Assembly: GCA_021647465.1 (NCBI GenBank)
Contig: JAKIUQ010000005.1
Location: 124,001-188,000, forward strand
DNA length: 64,000 nt
Source of the DNA: Emcibacter sp.
GTDB lineage: Bacteria; Pseudomonadota; Alphaproteobacteria; Sphingomonadales; Emcibacteraceae
Direction: 5' to 3'
Shown here piece after piece: positions 1-8,209 of this stretch. How positions within the stretch are numbered: position 1 is the first letter of the stretch; the number at the start of each line of letters is the position of its first letter. A program made the translations under genes and the position numbers. Below the pieces are notes generated by a model that was given only the letters and a program-made list of their open reading frames with translations, did not search any database and was not told the DNA's origin.

Positions 1-513
1 TTTGTGCCGCCCTCTATGAAATTATTCGATCTGCTGACGAAAATGCAGGCAACCCATATTCATATGGCGGTCGTGGTGGATGAGTATGGTGGCACGGACG
101 GGCTTTTAACCATTGAGGATCTTGTGGAACAGATTGTTGGTGATATTGAAGATGAGCATGATGAGGCTGAAGAAGAGCTTTTGCGGGAATTGCCGGGGGG
201 TGATCTTGTGGCTGACGCGCGGCTTTCCATTGAGGCACTCGAGGGCTTGCTTGGTCTTGATCTTTTGCCGGATAATCAGGATGATGATGTGGATACTCTG
301 GGGGGATTATTATTCACGACTGCCGGATATATTCCCGAGGTCGGCGAGGTTATCAAAGATAAAAATGGCCTGAATTATGAGATACTGGCCGGCGATGCCC
401 GCAGCATTAAGACGGTGCTGATCAAGCGTCAGGATTTGACCCAGTCTTTAAGTAAGGATGTGGAAAAAAATACGGTTTCATCTGATGATAAATCAAAACA
501 GACCGTAAAATAA
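1..513 (+). CDS. CorC/HlyC-family CBS-domain protein, C-terminal part (5' end outside window)
   Basis: This is the last 170 codons of a gene that begins before the window. The open frame runs from base 1 and ends with TAA at 511-513. The visible part holds the end of a CBS domain (VVVDEYGGTDGLLTIEDLVE, then an acidic EDEHDEAEEE stretch) and a CorC_HlyC transporter-associated domain with the typical DDVDTLGGLLF and G.IPEVGEVI motifs. The family covers CorC/YbeX-type proteins linked to magnesium/cobalt efflux or ribosome maturation. Some members have an N-terminal DUF21 membrane domain; whether this one does cannot be seen. lnt begins 5 bases downstream, the common ybeX-lnt arrangement, so the two are probably cotranscribed. 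Family assignment is firm; the exact role is not. Confidence 0.9.
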   Translation, partial: FVPPSMKLFDLLTKMQATHIHMAVVVDEYGGTDGLLTIEDLVEQIVGDIEDEHDEAEEELLRELPGGDLVADARLSIEALEGLLGLDLLPDNQDDDVDTLGGLLFTTAGYIPEVGEVIKDKNGLNYEILAGDARSIKTVLIKRQDLTQSLSKDVEKNTVSSDDKSKQTVK

Positions 514-518
514 TCACA

Positions 519-2123
519 ATGGATAAGGGGAAAATCACTCAAATATTACTTGATTGGCTTGAACATCTCTCAGACCTTCAAAGAATGTGCCTTGTTTTAC
601 TGGCCGGGGCCATGTCGGGTTTCTCATTCGCGCCATTTTACCTATTTCCATTGCTGGCAATAAGTTATCCCCTTTTGTTACTGGTTTTGTTTAAAAGTAC
701 CTGCTTCTCTGATGCTTTTTCTTTTGGCTGGTTGTTTGGTTTTGGTCAATTTTTTGTGGGAACAATATGGGTTGCCTCCGCATTTGAGGTTGATGATCGT
801 TTCCCGGGATGGGTTGGCTATTTTGCTGTCGGGGTTCTTGCCGCTATATTGGCTCTTTATGCCGGGCTCGCGGCGGGGCTTCTTTGGCGATTATTCAGGC
901 ATAAAAACCTGCAAAAAAACAGCCTGCCCATTGTCTTGTCCTTTGTGGTTTTCTGGAATCTGGCAGAATGGCTGAGGGGGCATCTCTTCACAGGTTTTCC
1001 GTGGAACCTCTCGGGTTATACATGGGGTTTTTCGGACATTATGCTGCAGTCAAGCGCCATATGGGGCATATATGGCCTTGGGCTCCTGACCATTTTTTTA
1101 GCCTGCGTGCCTTATCTTCTTATTCAAATGTCGGCGGCGCCTGTGCCCCCACAAAAGTCAATTTTGGCCGTGATTTTTGCAAGCGTTTTTATCATTGGGG
1201 GCATGGTGACTTATGGCATGGTTCAGCTGTCTGAACCGACAGTATTTCATGATGATGTGAAATTGAAAATAATTCAGGCTAACATCAATCAGGAAGATAA
1301 ATGGGACAGGGCCAAAAAATCTGATAATTTCATCAAATATCTTGAAATGAGTAAAAGCCCGCCAAAACAAGGCATAACTCATGTTATATGGCCGGAAACA
1401 GCGGTGGCATATTTTCTGGATATAGAGCCTTCGCGCCGTTACCTGATCGCGGATATGTTGAATGAAACTTCTGTCTTGATGACAGGTTTTCCGCGCATTA
1501 AAAAGCAGCCGGCGCTTCAGGCCTGGAATTCCTTTGCGGTTTTTGATCATATGGGCAATGTAAGTAATATCTATGATAAGCATCACCTTGTGCCCTTTGG
1601 TGAATATACGCCGGATATTATGAAAAATTCCCTTTCTTTTCTGGGGCTTGGTATGCTTGTAGAAGGTTTTTCCTATAGCAAGGGGGCGGGGCTTCAGACG
1701 TTTCATCAGGAATCTATGCCATCATTCGGAGTCTTGATCTGTTATGAAATTATCTTTCCGGGGGCTGTCGTAGACCAAAACAACAGGCCGGATTGGTTGT
1801 TGAATATTACCAATGATGCATGGTACGGATCTTTTAATGGCCCTTATCAACATTTACTGCAAACACGCGTTCGTGCCATAGAGGAAGGCTTGCCTGTCAT
1901 CCGGTCTGCGGGTACCGGTGTTTCGGCTGTTATTGATGCCTATGGCAGAGTAATCAAGAGCTTGGACTTAAACAAGCGGGGCGTCATAATTTCAGGATTG
2001 CCCGTTAAGCGAGAAAGCTTAACCATATATTCCCAAAAAAGTAATTGGATATTCTTCATTTTTATGTTATTGTTATATGGATTAAATATTTTATTCCAGA
2101 GGCAATGGAGTGCTCGCGCATAA
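519..2123 (+). CDS. lnt: Apolipoprotein N-acyltransferase
   Basis: Lnt transfers an acyl chain from a phospholipid to the N-terminal cysteine of apolipoproteins in the inner membrane, the last step of lipoprotein maturation. The 534-residue product is normal for the family. Several hydrophobic segments occupy about residues 20-225, followed by a periplasmic nitrilase-like domain and a final membrane anchor near the C terminus (WIFFIFMLLLYGLNILF). The Glu-Lys-Cys triad is visible: Glu in WPETAV (about residue 292), Lys in DKHHLVPFGEY (about 356) and Cys in LICYEIIFP (about 406). The ATG lies 5 bases after the stop of the CorC-like gene, and the arrangement corC-lnt-XRE regulator is common in alphaproteobacteria. 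Confidence 0.95.
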   Translation: MDKGKITQILLDWLEHLSDLQRMCLVLLAGAMSGFSFAPFYLFPLLAISYPLLLLVLFKSTCFSDAFSFGWLFGFGQFFVGTIWVASAFEVDDRFPGWVGYFAVGVLAAILALYAGLAAGLLWRLFRHKNLQKNSLPIVLSFVVFWNLAEWLRGHLFTGFPWNLSGYTWGFSDIMLQSSAIWGIYGLGLLTIFLACVPYLLIQMSAAPVPPQKSILAVIFASVFIIGGMVTYGMVQLSEPTVFHDDVKLKIIQANINQEDKWDRAKKSDNFIKYLEMSKSPPKQGITHVIWPETAVAYFLDIEPSRRYLIADMLNETSVLMTGFPRIKKQPALQAWNSFAVFDHMGNVSNIYDKHHLVPFGEYTPDIMKNSLSFLGLGMLVEGFSYSKGAGLQTFHQESMPSFGVLICYEIIFPGAVVDQNNRPDWLLNITNDAWYGSFNGPYQHLLQTRVRAIEEGLPVIRSAGTGVSAVIDAYGRVIKSLDLNKRGVIISGLPVKRESLTIYSQKSNWIFFIFMLLLYGLNILFQRQWSARA

Positions 2124-2126
2124 GAT

Positions 2127-2148
2127 AAAGCTTGACGTTATAAGCTTT
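2127..2148. other. Perfect 7-bp inverted repeat after lnt
   Basis: Arms AAAGCTT (2127-2133) and AAGCTTT (2142-2148) enclose an 8-base loop just after the lnt stop. It could end or protect the lnt transcript. However, the downstream sequence is not T-rich, so it is not a convincing intrinsic terminator. Confidence 0.3.
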
Positions 2149-2227
2149 CGTCTCTAACTGTATGTGAGTAATTCTGGGGCTCGTTAATTTAAGTATGTAT
2201 TGAGTAATTAAATAGTTGGAATTAAAT

Positions 2228-2641
2228 ATGATTAAATCAAAACCAGAACCTGTGGACGTACATGTTGGCTCACGGGTACGCTTGCGTAGAACTTTATTAG
2301 GTTTCAGTCAGGATAAATTGGGTAAAGCCCTGAACCTGACCTTTCAGCAAATCCAGAAATATGAACGTGGCGCGAACCGGATTGGATCTAGTCGGCTTTA
2401 TCAATTGTCACAAATCCTTGATGTTCCTGTGTCCTTTTTCTTTGATGATATGCCAACAGAAATTACGGAAAAAGCTGCCGGAATGTCCGAAAGCGGGGGG
2501 CAATCCTTCGAGGTCGGACAATTGTCACGTCGGGAAACACTGGAACTTGTCAGGGCATATTATAAAATTCAAGATCCCGCCGTTCGCAAAAAAGTTTTTG
2601 AGATGGTGAAAGCGCTTGGCAAATCTTCTTCCGGTAAATAA
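2228..2641 (+). CDS. XRE-family helix-turn-helix transcriptional regulator
   Basis: A 137-residue DNA-binding protein. An XRE/Cro HTH occupies roughly residues 12-65 (VRLRRTLLGFSQDKLGKAL, FQQIQKYERG, SSRLYQLSQIL). A C-terminal part with LSRRETLELVRAYYKI and VRKKVFEMVKAL matches the short alphaproteobacterial XRE regulators found beside lnt. The frame is also open from a TTG at 2216, but the ATG at 2228 is preferred because a GGA (2218-2220) sits about 7 bases upstream. Targets cannot be told from sequence. It is separated from lnt by about 100 bases and probably has its own promoter. Confidence 0.85.
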   Translation: MIKSKPEPVDVHVGSRVRLRRTLLGFSQDKLGKALNLTFQQIQKYERGANRIGSSRLYQLSQILDVPVSFFFDDMPTEITEKAAGMSESGGQSFEVGQLSRRETLELVRAYYKIQDPAVRKKVFEMVKALGKSSSGK

Positions 2642-2710
2642 GAAGAGTTGCTATCATGAATGAGGCTATTGAAACAGGTGCGTACTTTGAATGGTGCGCG
2701 CCTTCTTTCG

Positions 2711-2737
2711 TTACAGCACAGGCCGTGTGCGCTGTAA
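2711..2737. other. Stem-loop between the XRE regulator and the DUF952 gene
   Basis: TTACAGC (2711-2717) pairs with GCTGTAA (2731-2737), and ACA/TGT inside can extend the stem. No T-run follows, so this is more likely an operator or leader hairpin for the downstream TTG-initiated gene than a terminator. This is inference from symmetry only. Confidence 0.3.
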
Positions 2738-2752
2738 GAAACGAGAAATATT

Positions 2753-3094
2753 TTGAGCGATGTGATCTATAAAATATGCACTGGAAAAGAATGGGCTGAT
2801 GCGCTTGAGGTGGGGGTTTATGGCGGCTCTACGGATGATAAACGTGATGGCTTCATTCACTTTTCCACGCAGAAACAGATTAAGAGAGTTTTGGCAAAAT
2901 ATTTTTCAGGACAAGCGGATCTTTTGTTGCTGGTCATAGATGTTTCTCTTCTCAACCCTTTGAAATTAAAGTATGAAGGTAAGAAGGGCGCTGATAAATA
3001 TCCGCATCTATATGAGGCGTTATCCCCCTCTGCAGTTCAAGCGCAATATCCTGTTCGCCTGAGCGCTGCCAATGAACATATAATAGATTATTGA
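2753..3094 (+). CDS. DUF952 family protein
   Basis: A 113-residue protein matching DUF952: IYKICTGKEW at the start, DGFIHFSTQKQI in the middle, then LLLLVIDVSLL and YPHLYEAL. The fold resembles ADP-ribosyltransferases, but no biochemical role is established for this family, so none is assigned. Translation appears to start at a TTG (2753) preceded by a GAG-containing stretch; no ATG is available early in the frame. The stop lies 7 bases before pyrD, suggesting cotranscription. Confidence 0.75.
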   Translation: MSDVIYKICTGKEWADALEVGVYGGSTDDKRDGFIHFSTQKQIKRVLAKYFSGQADLLLLVIDVSLLNPLKLKYEGKKGADKYPHLYEALSPSAVQAQYPVRLSAANEHIIDY

Positions 3095-3101
3095 GGTTGT
3101 C

Positions 3102-4169
3102 ATGGGGTTGTATAATTTAACGAAACCACTGTTGTTTGCCCTATCGCCCGAACAAGCGCACGGACTTGCTTTATTTGGTCTGAAACATGGTTTGGTTTCG
3201 GCGACCCATCAGCGGGATGATGATATATTATCAACGCAATTATGGGATATGGATTTCCCCAATCCTGTGGGGCTTGCCGCCGGATTTGACAAAAATGCCG
3301 AGGTGCCTTGCGCCATGCTTGCGCAGGGTTTTGGTTTTGTCGAAACCGGAACGGTAACCCCAAAGCCGCAGGCAGGTAATCCGAGGCCCCGTCTTTTCCG
3401 ATTGACAGAAGATCAGGCGGTTATCAATCGCATGGGATTTAATAATTCAGGGTTGGACGTTTATGCAAAAAACCTGAAACGACGAGAATCCTTGGGTAAA
3501 TGCGGTATTGTCGGGGCCAATATCGGGGCCAATAAAGGCAGTGAGGCACCGATTGAGGATTATGTGATCTGTTTAAAGCGTTTGCTCGGCATGGCCAATT
3601 ATTTTACCATCAATATATCATCGCCCAATACGCCGGGGCTTCGCGGATTACAGGGGCGGGATGCGCTGGATGAATTGCTGACCCGCCTTGTGGCGGTGCG
3701 CGAAGAATTTTCTTCCGCCCACGTCAAGCCGCCATTGCTTGTTAAAATTGCCCCTGACCTTGATCCCGCCGGGCTAAAGGATATTGCCGATATAGCCTTA
3801 AAACATAATATTGACGGGTTGATTGTCAGCAATACGACCGTGGCTTTAAAAGAGTCTTTGAAGTCAAAATTTTCCGGGGAAGCTGGCGGTTTAAGCGGTG
3901 CCCCTCTTTTTGAATTATCGACGTCGCGGCTGTCGGATATATACCGCCTGACGGAGGGAAAAATTCCGCTGGTTGGCGTTGGCGGCATTGCCAGTGGCCG
4001 GGATGCCTACCGGAAAATAAGAGCAGGAGCCTCCTTGGTTCAGCTCTATAGCGCCATGGTTTTTCAGGGGCCGGGGCTTGTGCGCAAAATTAAACTGGAA
4101 TTGACCGAGGCCCTTAAAGAAGAGGGCTTTATATCTCTTAAAGATGCTGTTGGCGCTGACCATAAATAA
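3102..4169 (+). CDS. pyrD: Dihydroorotate dehydrogenase (quinone), class 2
   Basis: Oxidises dihydroorotate to orotate in pyrimidine synthesis, passing electrons through FMN to membrane quinone. The 355-residue length and N-terminal extension (about 45 residues before the barrel) are typical of class 2. Visible motifs are GLAAGFDKNAEV, INRMGFNN, the catalytic-serine loop NISSPNTPGLR, LLVKIAPDL, IVSNTT and GVGGIASG. It follows the DUF952 gene by 7 bases. Confidence 0.96.
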   Translation: MGLYNLTKPLLFALSPEQAHGLALFGLKHGLVSATHQRDDDILSTQLWDMDFPNPVGLAAGFDKNAEVPCAMLAQGFGFVETGTVTPKPQAGNPRPRLFRLTEDQAVINRMGFNNSGLDVYAKNLKRRESLGKCGIVGANIGANKGSEAPIEDYVICLKRLLGMANYFTINISSPNTPGLRGLQGRDALDELLTRLVAVREEFSSAHVKPPLLVKIAPDLDPAGLKDIADIALKHNIDGLIVSNTTVALKESLKSKFSGEAGGLSGAPLFELSTSRLSDIYRLTEGKIPLVGVGGIASGRDAYRKIRAGASLVQLYSAMVFQGPGLVRKIKLELTEALKEEGFISLKDAVGADHK

Positions 4170-4199
4170 ATATATATTAAAATATGAAAGAGGATTAAA

Positions 4200-4547
4200 A
4201 TGACCGTAACTATTTATCATAATCCAAAATGCAGTAAATCGCGGCAAACGCTGGCCTTATTACAGGAAAAGGGGATCACGCCGACGGTGGTTGACTATCT
4301 TAAAGACGGGCCCACGGCGGAAGTTTTATCAGATATATTGGACATGCTGGACAGAGAACCACGGCAGTTGATGCGCCGCGCTGAGCCGGAATATGCCGAA
4401 AATAATTTGGGTGATGAAAATCTAAGCCGAGAGAAATTAATACAGGCTATGGTTAATTTTCCCCGTTTGATTGAACGGCCCATCGTGGTTTGCGGCGGTA
4501 AAGCGGCCCTTGGCCGGCCTCCGGAAGATGTCTTAAAGATATTATAA
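4200..4547 (+). CDS. arsC: ArsC-family protein (arsenate reductase, glutaredoxin type)
   Basis: A 115-residue thioredoxin-fold protein of the ArsC/YfgD family. The N-terminal VTIYHNPKCSKSRQTL carries the single active-site cysteine (Cys10), and the C-terminal IERPIVVCGGKAALGRPPEDVL has the conserved RP...GRPPE segment. True ArsC reduces arsenate to arsenite using glutathione and glutaredoxin. No arsR, arsB or acr3 neighbour is present, so this may be a stand-alone housekeeping paralogue. It sits 30 bases after pyrD, with an AGAGGA ribosome-binding site before its ATG. Confidence 0.85.
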   Translation: MTVTIYHNPKCSKSRQTLALLQEKGITPTVVDYLKDGPTAEVLSDILDMLDREPRQLMRRAEPEYAENNLGDENLSREKLIQAMVNFPRLIERPIVVCGGKAALGRPPEDVLKIL

Positions 4548-4576
4548 AGCCTGAGTTTTTTAAATTAGGATAAAAT

Positions 4577-6310
4577 ATGAAAAAAACAGGTGCATGGTTA
4601 TTCAGGAATGCTCTGGAAGCTTTGGGCGTGCGTCACACGTTTGGCATTCCCGGGGTGCACACCACGGAAATATATGATGAATTAAACCTGTCAAACCAGA
4701 TCCGGCCCATGCTGGTGACCCACGAAGGCGGGGCATCATTTATGGCAGATGCGGTAAGCCGGACTTCTGAGCGGATCGGCGTTTTGGTGGTGGTGCCTGC
4801 GGCGGGCCTGACCCATGCCATGAGCGGCATTGGCGAGGCCTTTCTTGATGGTATTCCCATGCTTGTGGTGTCAGGCGGTGTGCGCATAGATACGAGCCAT
4901 AAATATCAATTGCATGATATGGATATGCAGGCATTAATGGCGCCGTTGACCAAAAAAACTTTCAAAATTGAAAGTCATGAACAGGTTATGCCCATAATAT
5001 TCGAGGCCTATGAATGCGCCATGTCCGGCGAACCGGGGCCGGTATATGTGGAAATTCCCGTCAATATCCAATTTACAAAAGGCACCGTCTCGGAAATTCC
5101 GGCACCCAAGCCTTTGACGCGATGCAAGAAACCTTTGCCGGAGGCTGAGATAAAAGCCGCTGCGGAATTACTGTTAAAGGCCAAGCACCCGGGAATTTTT
5201 CTGGGCTGGGGGGCCATGAAGGGCCGCGCAAACTCTATAGAAATAGCAAGCATGCTTAATGCGCCCGTCGCAACCAGTCTTCAAGGGCTGGCTGCCTTTC
5301 CCCATGATCACCCCATGCATACCGGGATGGGATACGGCATCGCCGCCGTGCCGGCCGCAGAAGAAGCCTTTAAAGATTGTGATGTTATCCTTGCGGTTGG
5401 CGTAAGATTTGGCGAGATCGCCACCGGCAGTTATTCCCTGCCTATTCCTCAGAAAATCATCCATATTGATATAAATCCAGCGGCTCTGGGGGCAAATTAC
5501 GCCGCAGAAATCTGTATCGAAGCGGATGCAACGACGGCCTTGGCAGCGTTGGCGGATGAACTGTCACATTCAAAAGGCCGGGCGGATACAAATAATATTG
5601 CGGATTTGATTGCCCAAAAGAAAACGGAATATAAGGCCGAATGGCGGGATCATGATTCTGGTGACAAAGTGAATCCCGGGGTCTTTTTCTCAAAACTGGA
5701 TAAGGTGCTGAATGAGGATGCCATTGTCTTGACGGATGATGGCAACCATACATTTCTTGCCGCAGAATTAATGCCCATACGGGCGAGGCGTCACTTTATA
5801 TCGCCGACGGATTTTAATTGCATGGGCTATTGCGTGCCGGCGGCCATTGCCGCCAAGCTTGAAAACCGCGAAAATCAGGTGGTTGGCATTGTCGGTGACG
5901 GGGCCTTTTTAATGACTGCCATGGAAATATTGACCGCCGCCTCTGATGGTTTGGGGGTGGTCTATTTTGTCTTTGCCGACGGTGAATTAAGCCAGATTGC
6001 GCAGGCACAGCAGATACCCTACAGCCGTAAGGTCTGTACCATCCTGCCCGCATTAAAATATGCGCCTTTCGCAGAATCCGTGGGGGCGGCTTATGTAAAA
6101 ATGTCAGATGATCGTGATGTGGAACAACAGATGAGCCGCGCCCTTGATTTGGCGAAAAAGGGGCAGCCTGTTATTGTTGAGGTTAATATTGATTACAGCA
6201 AAAAAACCTGTTTTACCACTGGCGCGTTAAAGGCCAATCTGGATCGTTTTGATTTTGTCACCAAGATGCGTTTCATTGGCCGCGCGCTTATTCGCAAGAT
6301 TACGGGTTAA
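4577..6310 (+). CDS. Thiamine-diphosphate-dependent enzyme, IlvB-like
   Basis: A 577-residue member of the acetolactate synthase/benzoylformate decarboxylase superfamily with the three usual domains. The N-terminal pyrimidine-binding domain has the catalytic glutamate in LVTHEGGASFMADA. The middle domain runs from about residue 190 to 320. The C-terminal PP domain has GDGAF. In the cofactor motif the usual pair NN about 27 residues after GDG is replaced by AD (FADGELSQIAQ), with no obvious second metal-ligand Asn. No small regulatory subunit (ilvH) is adjacent. It is therefore unlikely to be the biosynthetic acetolactate synthase; its substrate is unknown. It follows arsC by 29 bases. Confidence 0.8.
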   Translation: MKKTGAWLFRNALEALGVRHTFGIPGVHTTEIYDELNLSNQIRPMLVTHEGGASFMADAVSRTSERIGVLVVVPAAGLTHAMSGIGEAFLDGIPMLVVSGGVRIDTSHKYQLHDMDMQALMAPLTKKTFKIESHEQVMPIIFEAYECAMSGEPGPVYVEIPVNIQFTKGTVSEIPAPKPLTRCKKPLPEAEIKAAAELLLKAKHPGIFLGWGAMKGRANSIEIASMLNAPVATSLQGLAAFPHDHPMHTGMGYGIAAVPAAEEAFKDCDVILAVGVRFGEIATGSYSLPIPQKIIHIDINPAALGANYAAEICIEADATTALAALADELSHSKGRADTNNIADLIAQKKTEYKAEWRDHDSGDKVNPGVFFSKLDKVLNEDAIVLTDDGNHTFLAAELMPIRARRHFISPTDFNCMGYCVPAAIAAKLENRENQVVGIVGDGAFLMTAMEILTAASDGLGVVYFVFADGELSQIAQAQQIPYSRKVCTILPALKYAPFAESVGAAYVKMSDDRDVEQQMSRALDLAKKGQPVIVEVNIDYSKKTCFTTGALKANLDRFDFVTKMRFIGRALIRKITG

Positions 6311-6433
6311 TTCACAACTGATATTAGCCCAAGCCCATCAGGCAATATTTTATTTCCATTATTCGTCGATGCCACCGCGCGCGCCTTCGCCGCCAAGGCG
6401 TAAGTCGGCCTCTGCGGCTGGTGGCACAGGGCA

Positions 6434-6538
6434 CTAGTCTTTTGCGGCGGTAATATGCTGTCTATTGGCCGGATTGTGAACGGATAATCCATTTTCCACA
6501 CCAATATAATCGGCGATGAGGTCGAGCATGTCAGACAT
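6434..6538 (-). CDS. Possible 34-residue protein downstream of the Rrf2 gene
   Basis: An open frame beginning MSDMLDLIADYIG and ending HITAAKD. It starts 8 bases after the Rrf2 stop, and an AAGGA overlapping that stop could serve as a ribosome-binding site, so translational coupling is plausible. I recognise no domain; the N-terminal half looks like an amphipathic helix. It could equally be chance. It lies in the gap between the convergent IlvB-like gene and the Rrf2 gene, where nothing else is evident. Confidence 0.35.
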   Translation of the reverse strand: MSDMLDLIADYIGVENGLSVHNPANRQHITAAKD

Positions 6539-6546
6539 TAAGAATA

Positions 6547-6972
6547 TTATCCTTTGGGCTGTTTATGCAGACGATAGGTTAATTTTAGCATGGTTTCCAA
6601 TGTGATGGAATCTAAGGTGGCCAAAGCGATGTCGTCTATTTCGCCGAGGACAACCGCAAGGGATGTGCCGAATTCGGTTTTGTCACCGGGTTCAAATCCG
6701 CCGACATCATGGAGGGTGATTGGTTCAAAAATCTCGACAACGTCTTTTAAGGTGGTTCGGCGGGCATTGCCGCAGAAACGATAACCGCCGCCTGCGCCGC
6801 GCACGGCTTCGACCAGTCTGGCGCGGCCCAGATCCCGCAAAACTTTGGCCAGATGATTGAGTGATACGTCAAATTTTGCGGCAATATCCGAAGCGGACAG
6901 CTGTTCATCTGGCCGAGAGGCCAGCTCTAATACAGAATAAAGCGCAAGGCGGCTTGATCTTTGTAATTTCAT
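6547..6972 (-). CDS. Rrf2-family transcriptional regulator without cluster cysteines
   Basis: A 141-residue regulator with the Rrf2 winged helix: LALYSVLELA, LSASDIAAKFDVSLNHLAKVLRDL, then the wing VRGAGGGYRF and the family segment TTLKDVVEIFEP. NsrR and IscR bind an Fe-S cluster with three cysteines after this point. Here the corresponding stretch (LHDVGGFEPGDKTEFG) has none, and the only cysteine is in RFCGN (about residue 67). It therefore senses by another route or acts as an apo-repressor. Its start overlaps the end of the upstream GNAT gene by 4 bases. The neighbouring DUF2249, NnrS-like and hemerythrin genes point to a role in nitrosative or redox stress. The palindrome shared at 7539 and 9543 is its most likely operator. 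Confidence 0.88.
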   Translation of the reverse strand: MKLQRSSRLALYSVLELASRPDEQLSASDIAAKFDVSLNHLAKVLRDLGRARLVEAVRGAGGGYRFCGNARRTTLKDVVEIFEPITLHDVGGFEPGDKTEFGTSLAVVLGEIDDIALATLDSITLETMLKLTYRLHKQPKG

Positions 6973-7481
6973 GATGAATCCCCTGCGTTATCCATATCGG
7001 ACAAGCTCAGTTGCAGGGGAATTGTACTGGCCGCCATCATGCCCTGACTGCGAAAGAAGGCCATAACGGTAATGTTATCGCGGTCGATCATGGTGTGAAT
7101 TTTGTCAATGCCAGCCTGACGGAAACACTGACAGATGGTGTTGAACATCACGGTTGCCACACCGGCCAGACGTGTGCCCGGGTCGACCGTAAGGGAGAAA
7201 ACCCAGCCGCCGGGCTGTGAGCCAAATTCCCACGCGCGGATTTCCCCGATGATGAAGCCGACGATTTGGCTTTTTTTCTCATTTTTGCTGTCTTTTTCGG
7301 CCACCAGAAAATATCGCCCGTCCTGCAAGCTGCCAAACCGGCGAAAAGATTCCTGCCAGTAATCCGGCTTGCTGATGCCGCTACTGCTCTCATCAAGATC
7401 TATAATTCGGGCAAGGTCATCGGCCATGGCATTGCGAATGGTTAAGCCGGTTTCCTCATGAAAGATGTCAATTTTTGTCAT
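6969..7481 (-). CDS. GNAT-family N-acetyltransferase
   Basis: A 170-residue acetyltransferase fold. It begins with TIRNAMADDLARIIDLDE, has the beta-strand VGFIIGEIRAWEFG, and carries the acetyl-CoA loop VDPGTRLAGVATVM. The substrate is unknown. It overlaps the Rrf2 gene by 4 bases (ATGA) and is the first gene of that minus-strand unit, transcribed divergently from the DUF2249 gene. Its EFG motif and overall layout match both halves of the tandem GNAT protein at 10102-11079. Confidence 0.8.
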   Translation of the reverse strand: MTKIDIFHEETGLTIRNAMADDLARIIDLDESSSGISKPDYWQESFRRFGSLQDGRYFLVAEKDSKNEKKSQIVGFIIGEIRAWEFGSQPGGWVFSLTVDPGTRLAGVATVMFNTICQCFRQAGIDKIHTMIDRDNITVMAFFRSQGMMAASTIPLQLSLSDMDNAGDSS

Positions 7482-7538
7482 TTAATCTTATATTCCCTGA
7501 TTTTTTGAAATTTCAATGTTTTTTTAAATATTATTTTT

Positions 7539-7558
7539 TATTTGCGCATTACAATACC
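7539..7558. promoter_or_regulatory. Candidate operator, copy 1 (divergent GNAT/DUF2249 promoter)
   Basis: TATTTGCG (7539-7546), six bases, then AATACC (7553-7558). The core is palindromic as TATT-N10-AATA. The reverse complement of the element at 9543-9564 has the same TATTTGCG-N6-AATACC layout with identical spacing. It lies between the divergent GNAT-Rrf2 and DUF2249 genes, a natural place for autoregulation by the Rrf2 protein. Confidence 0.5.
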
Positions 7559-7618
7559 AATTTACTATGCTACCTTCAAGCAATTGTTAGGGACGCGATG
7601 AATGAGGCGGAATGAAAA

Positions 7619-8209
7619 TTGGCGGAAAAACCCAAGATAAAGCAAGCGGCCATGCCCGACTGGCTTTGCGGCGCACAGCCTGGGCAGACAATTGATCTTG
7701 ATGTGCGCCCGATTTTGGCGGCGGGAAATGATCCATTGGCAGAGATTCTATCCCAAGTGAAGGAAATGTCGCCCGAAACCATTTTATCTATTGAGGCCCC
7801 GTTCGACCCTGTGCCGCTGCGCCGATTGCTGGCCGGTAAAGGGTATGATAATTACGCGATACAACGATCTGATCAGCATTGGCAAATATATTTCAAAAGG
7901 CATGTTGGGCAGAAATTGCCAGATTTTCCAAGCTTTCCAGATTTGCCTGACTTTCCTGTGGCCTGGCGGGACGGTATTCTGGAAATGGATCTGCGCAAAT
8001 TAATGCCGCCTGACCCCATGATTGCCGTGCTTAAAATGATTGAGGTAACCTCAGATTACGGTGGAGAAGGGGGGGCTTTTACCGTATGGCTCAACCGTGA
8101 TCCAATCTATCTTTATCCTGAACTCATAGGTCGACAGTGGCATGCGCAAATTATCCACGATGAGGATGACGGGCTATTGGTTAAAATAGCGAAAGATGAG
8201 CCAATATGA
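7619..8209 (+). CDS. DUF2249 domain protein (probably two copies)
   Basis: A 196-residue soluble protein. The first part (LDVRPILAAGNDPLAEILSQVKE, ILSIEAPFDPVPLRRLLAGKGY) and the second (LDLRKL-like MDLRKLMPPDPMIAVLKMIE) both read as DUF2249, a small family common near nitric-oxide and denitrification genes. Translation probably begins at TTG 7619, after GAGGCGGAA. The in-frame ATG at 7598 is closed by a stop after five codons; ATG 7652 is an alternative start. It overlaps the membrane protein gene by 4 bases, so the two are coupled. The biochemical role of the family is not established. Confidence 0.75.
   Translation: MAEKPKIKQAAMPDWLCGAQPGQTIDLDVRPILAAGNDPLAEILSQVKEMSPETILSIEAPFDPVPLRRLLAGKGYDNYAIQRSDQHWQIYFKRHVGQKLPDFPSFPDLPDFPVAWRDGILEMDLRKLMPPDPMIAVLKMIEVTSDYGGEGGAFTVWLNRDPIYLYPELIGRQWHAQIIHDEDDGLLVKIAKDEPI

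Noticed and set aside
1158..1706. 182-residue minus-strand open frame
   Set aside because: It lies entirely antisense to lnt, whose catalytic motifs are intact in the other frame, and has no recognisable family signature.
6307..6504. 65-residue minus-strand frame overlapping the 34-residue candidate
   Set aside because: Low-complexity composition, no ribosome-binding site, and runs to the stop of the IlvB-like gene; the coupled 34-residue frame is more plausible.
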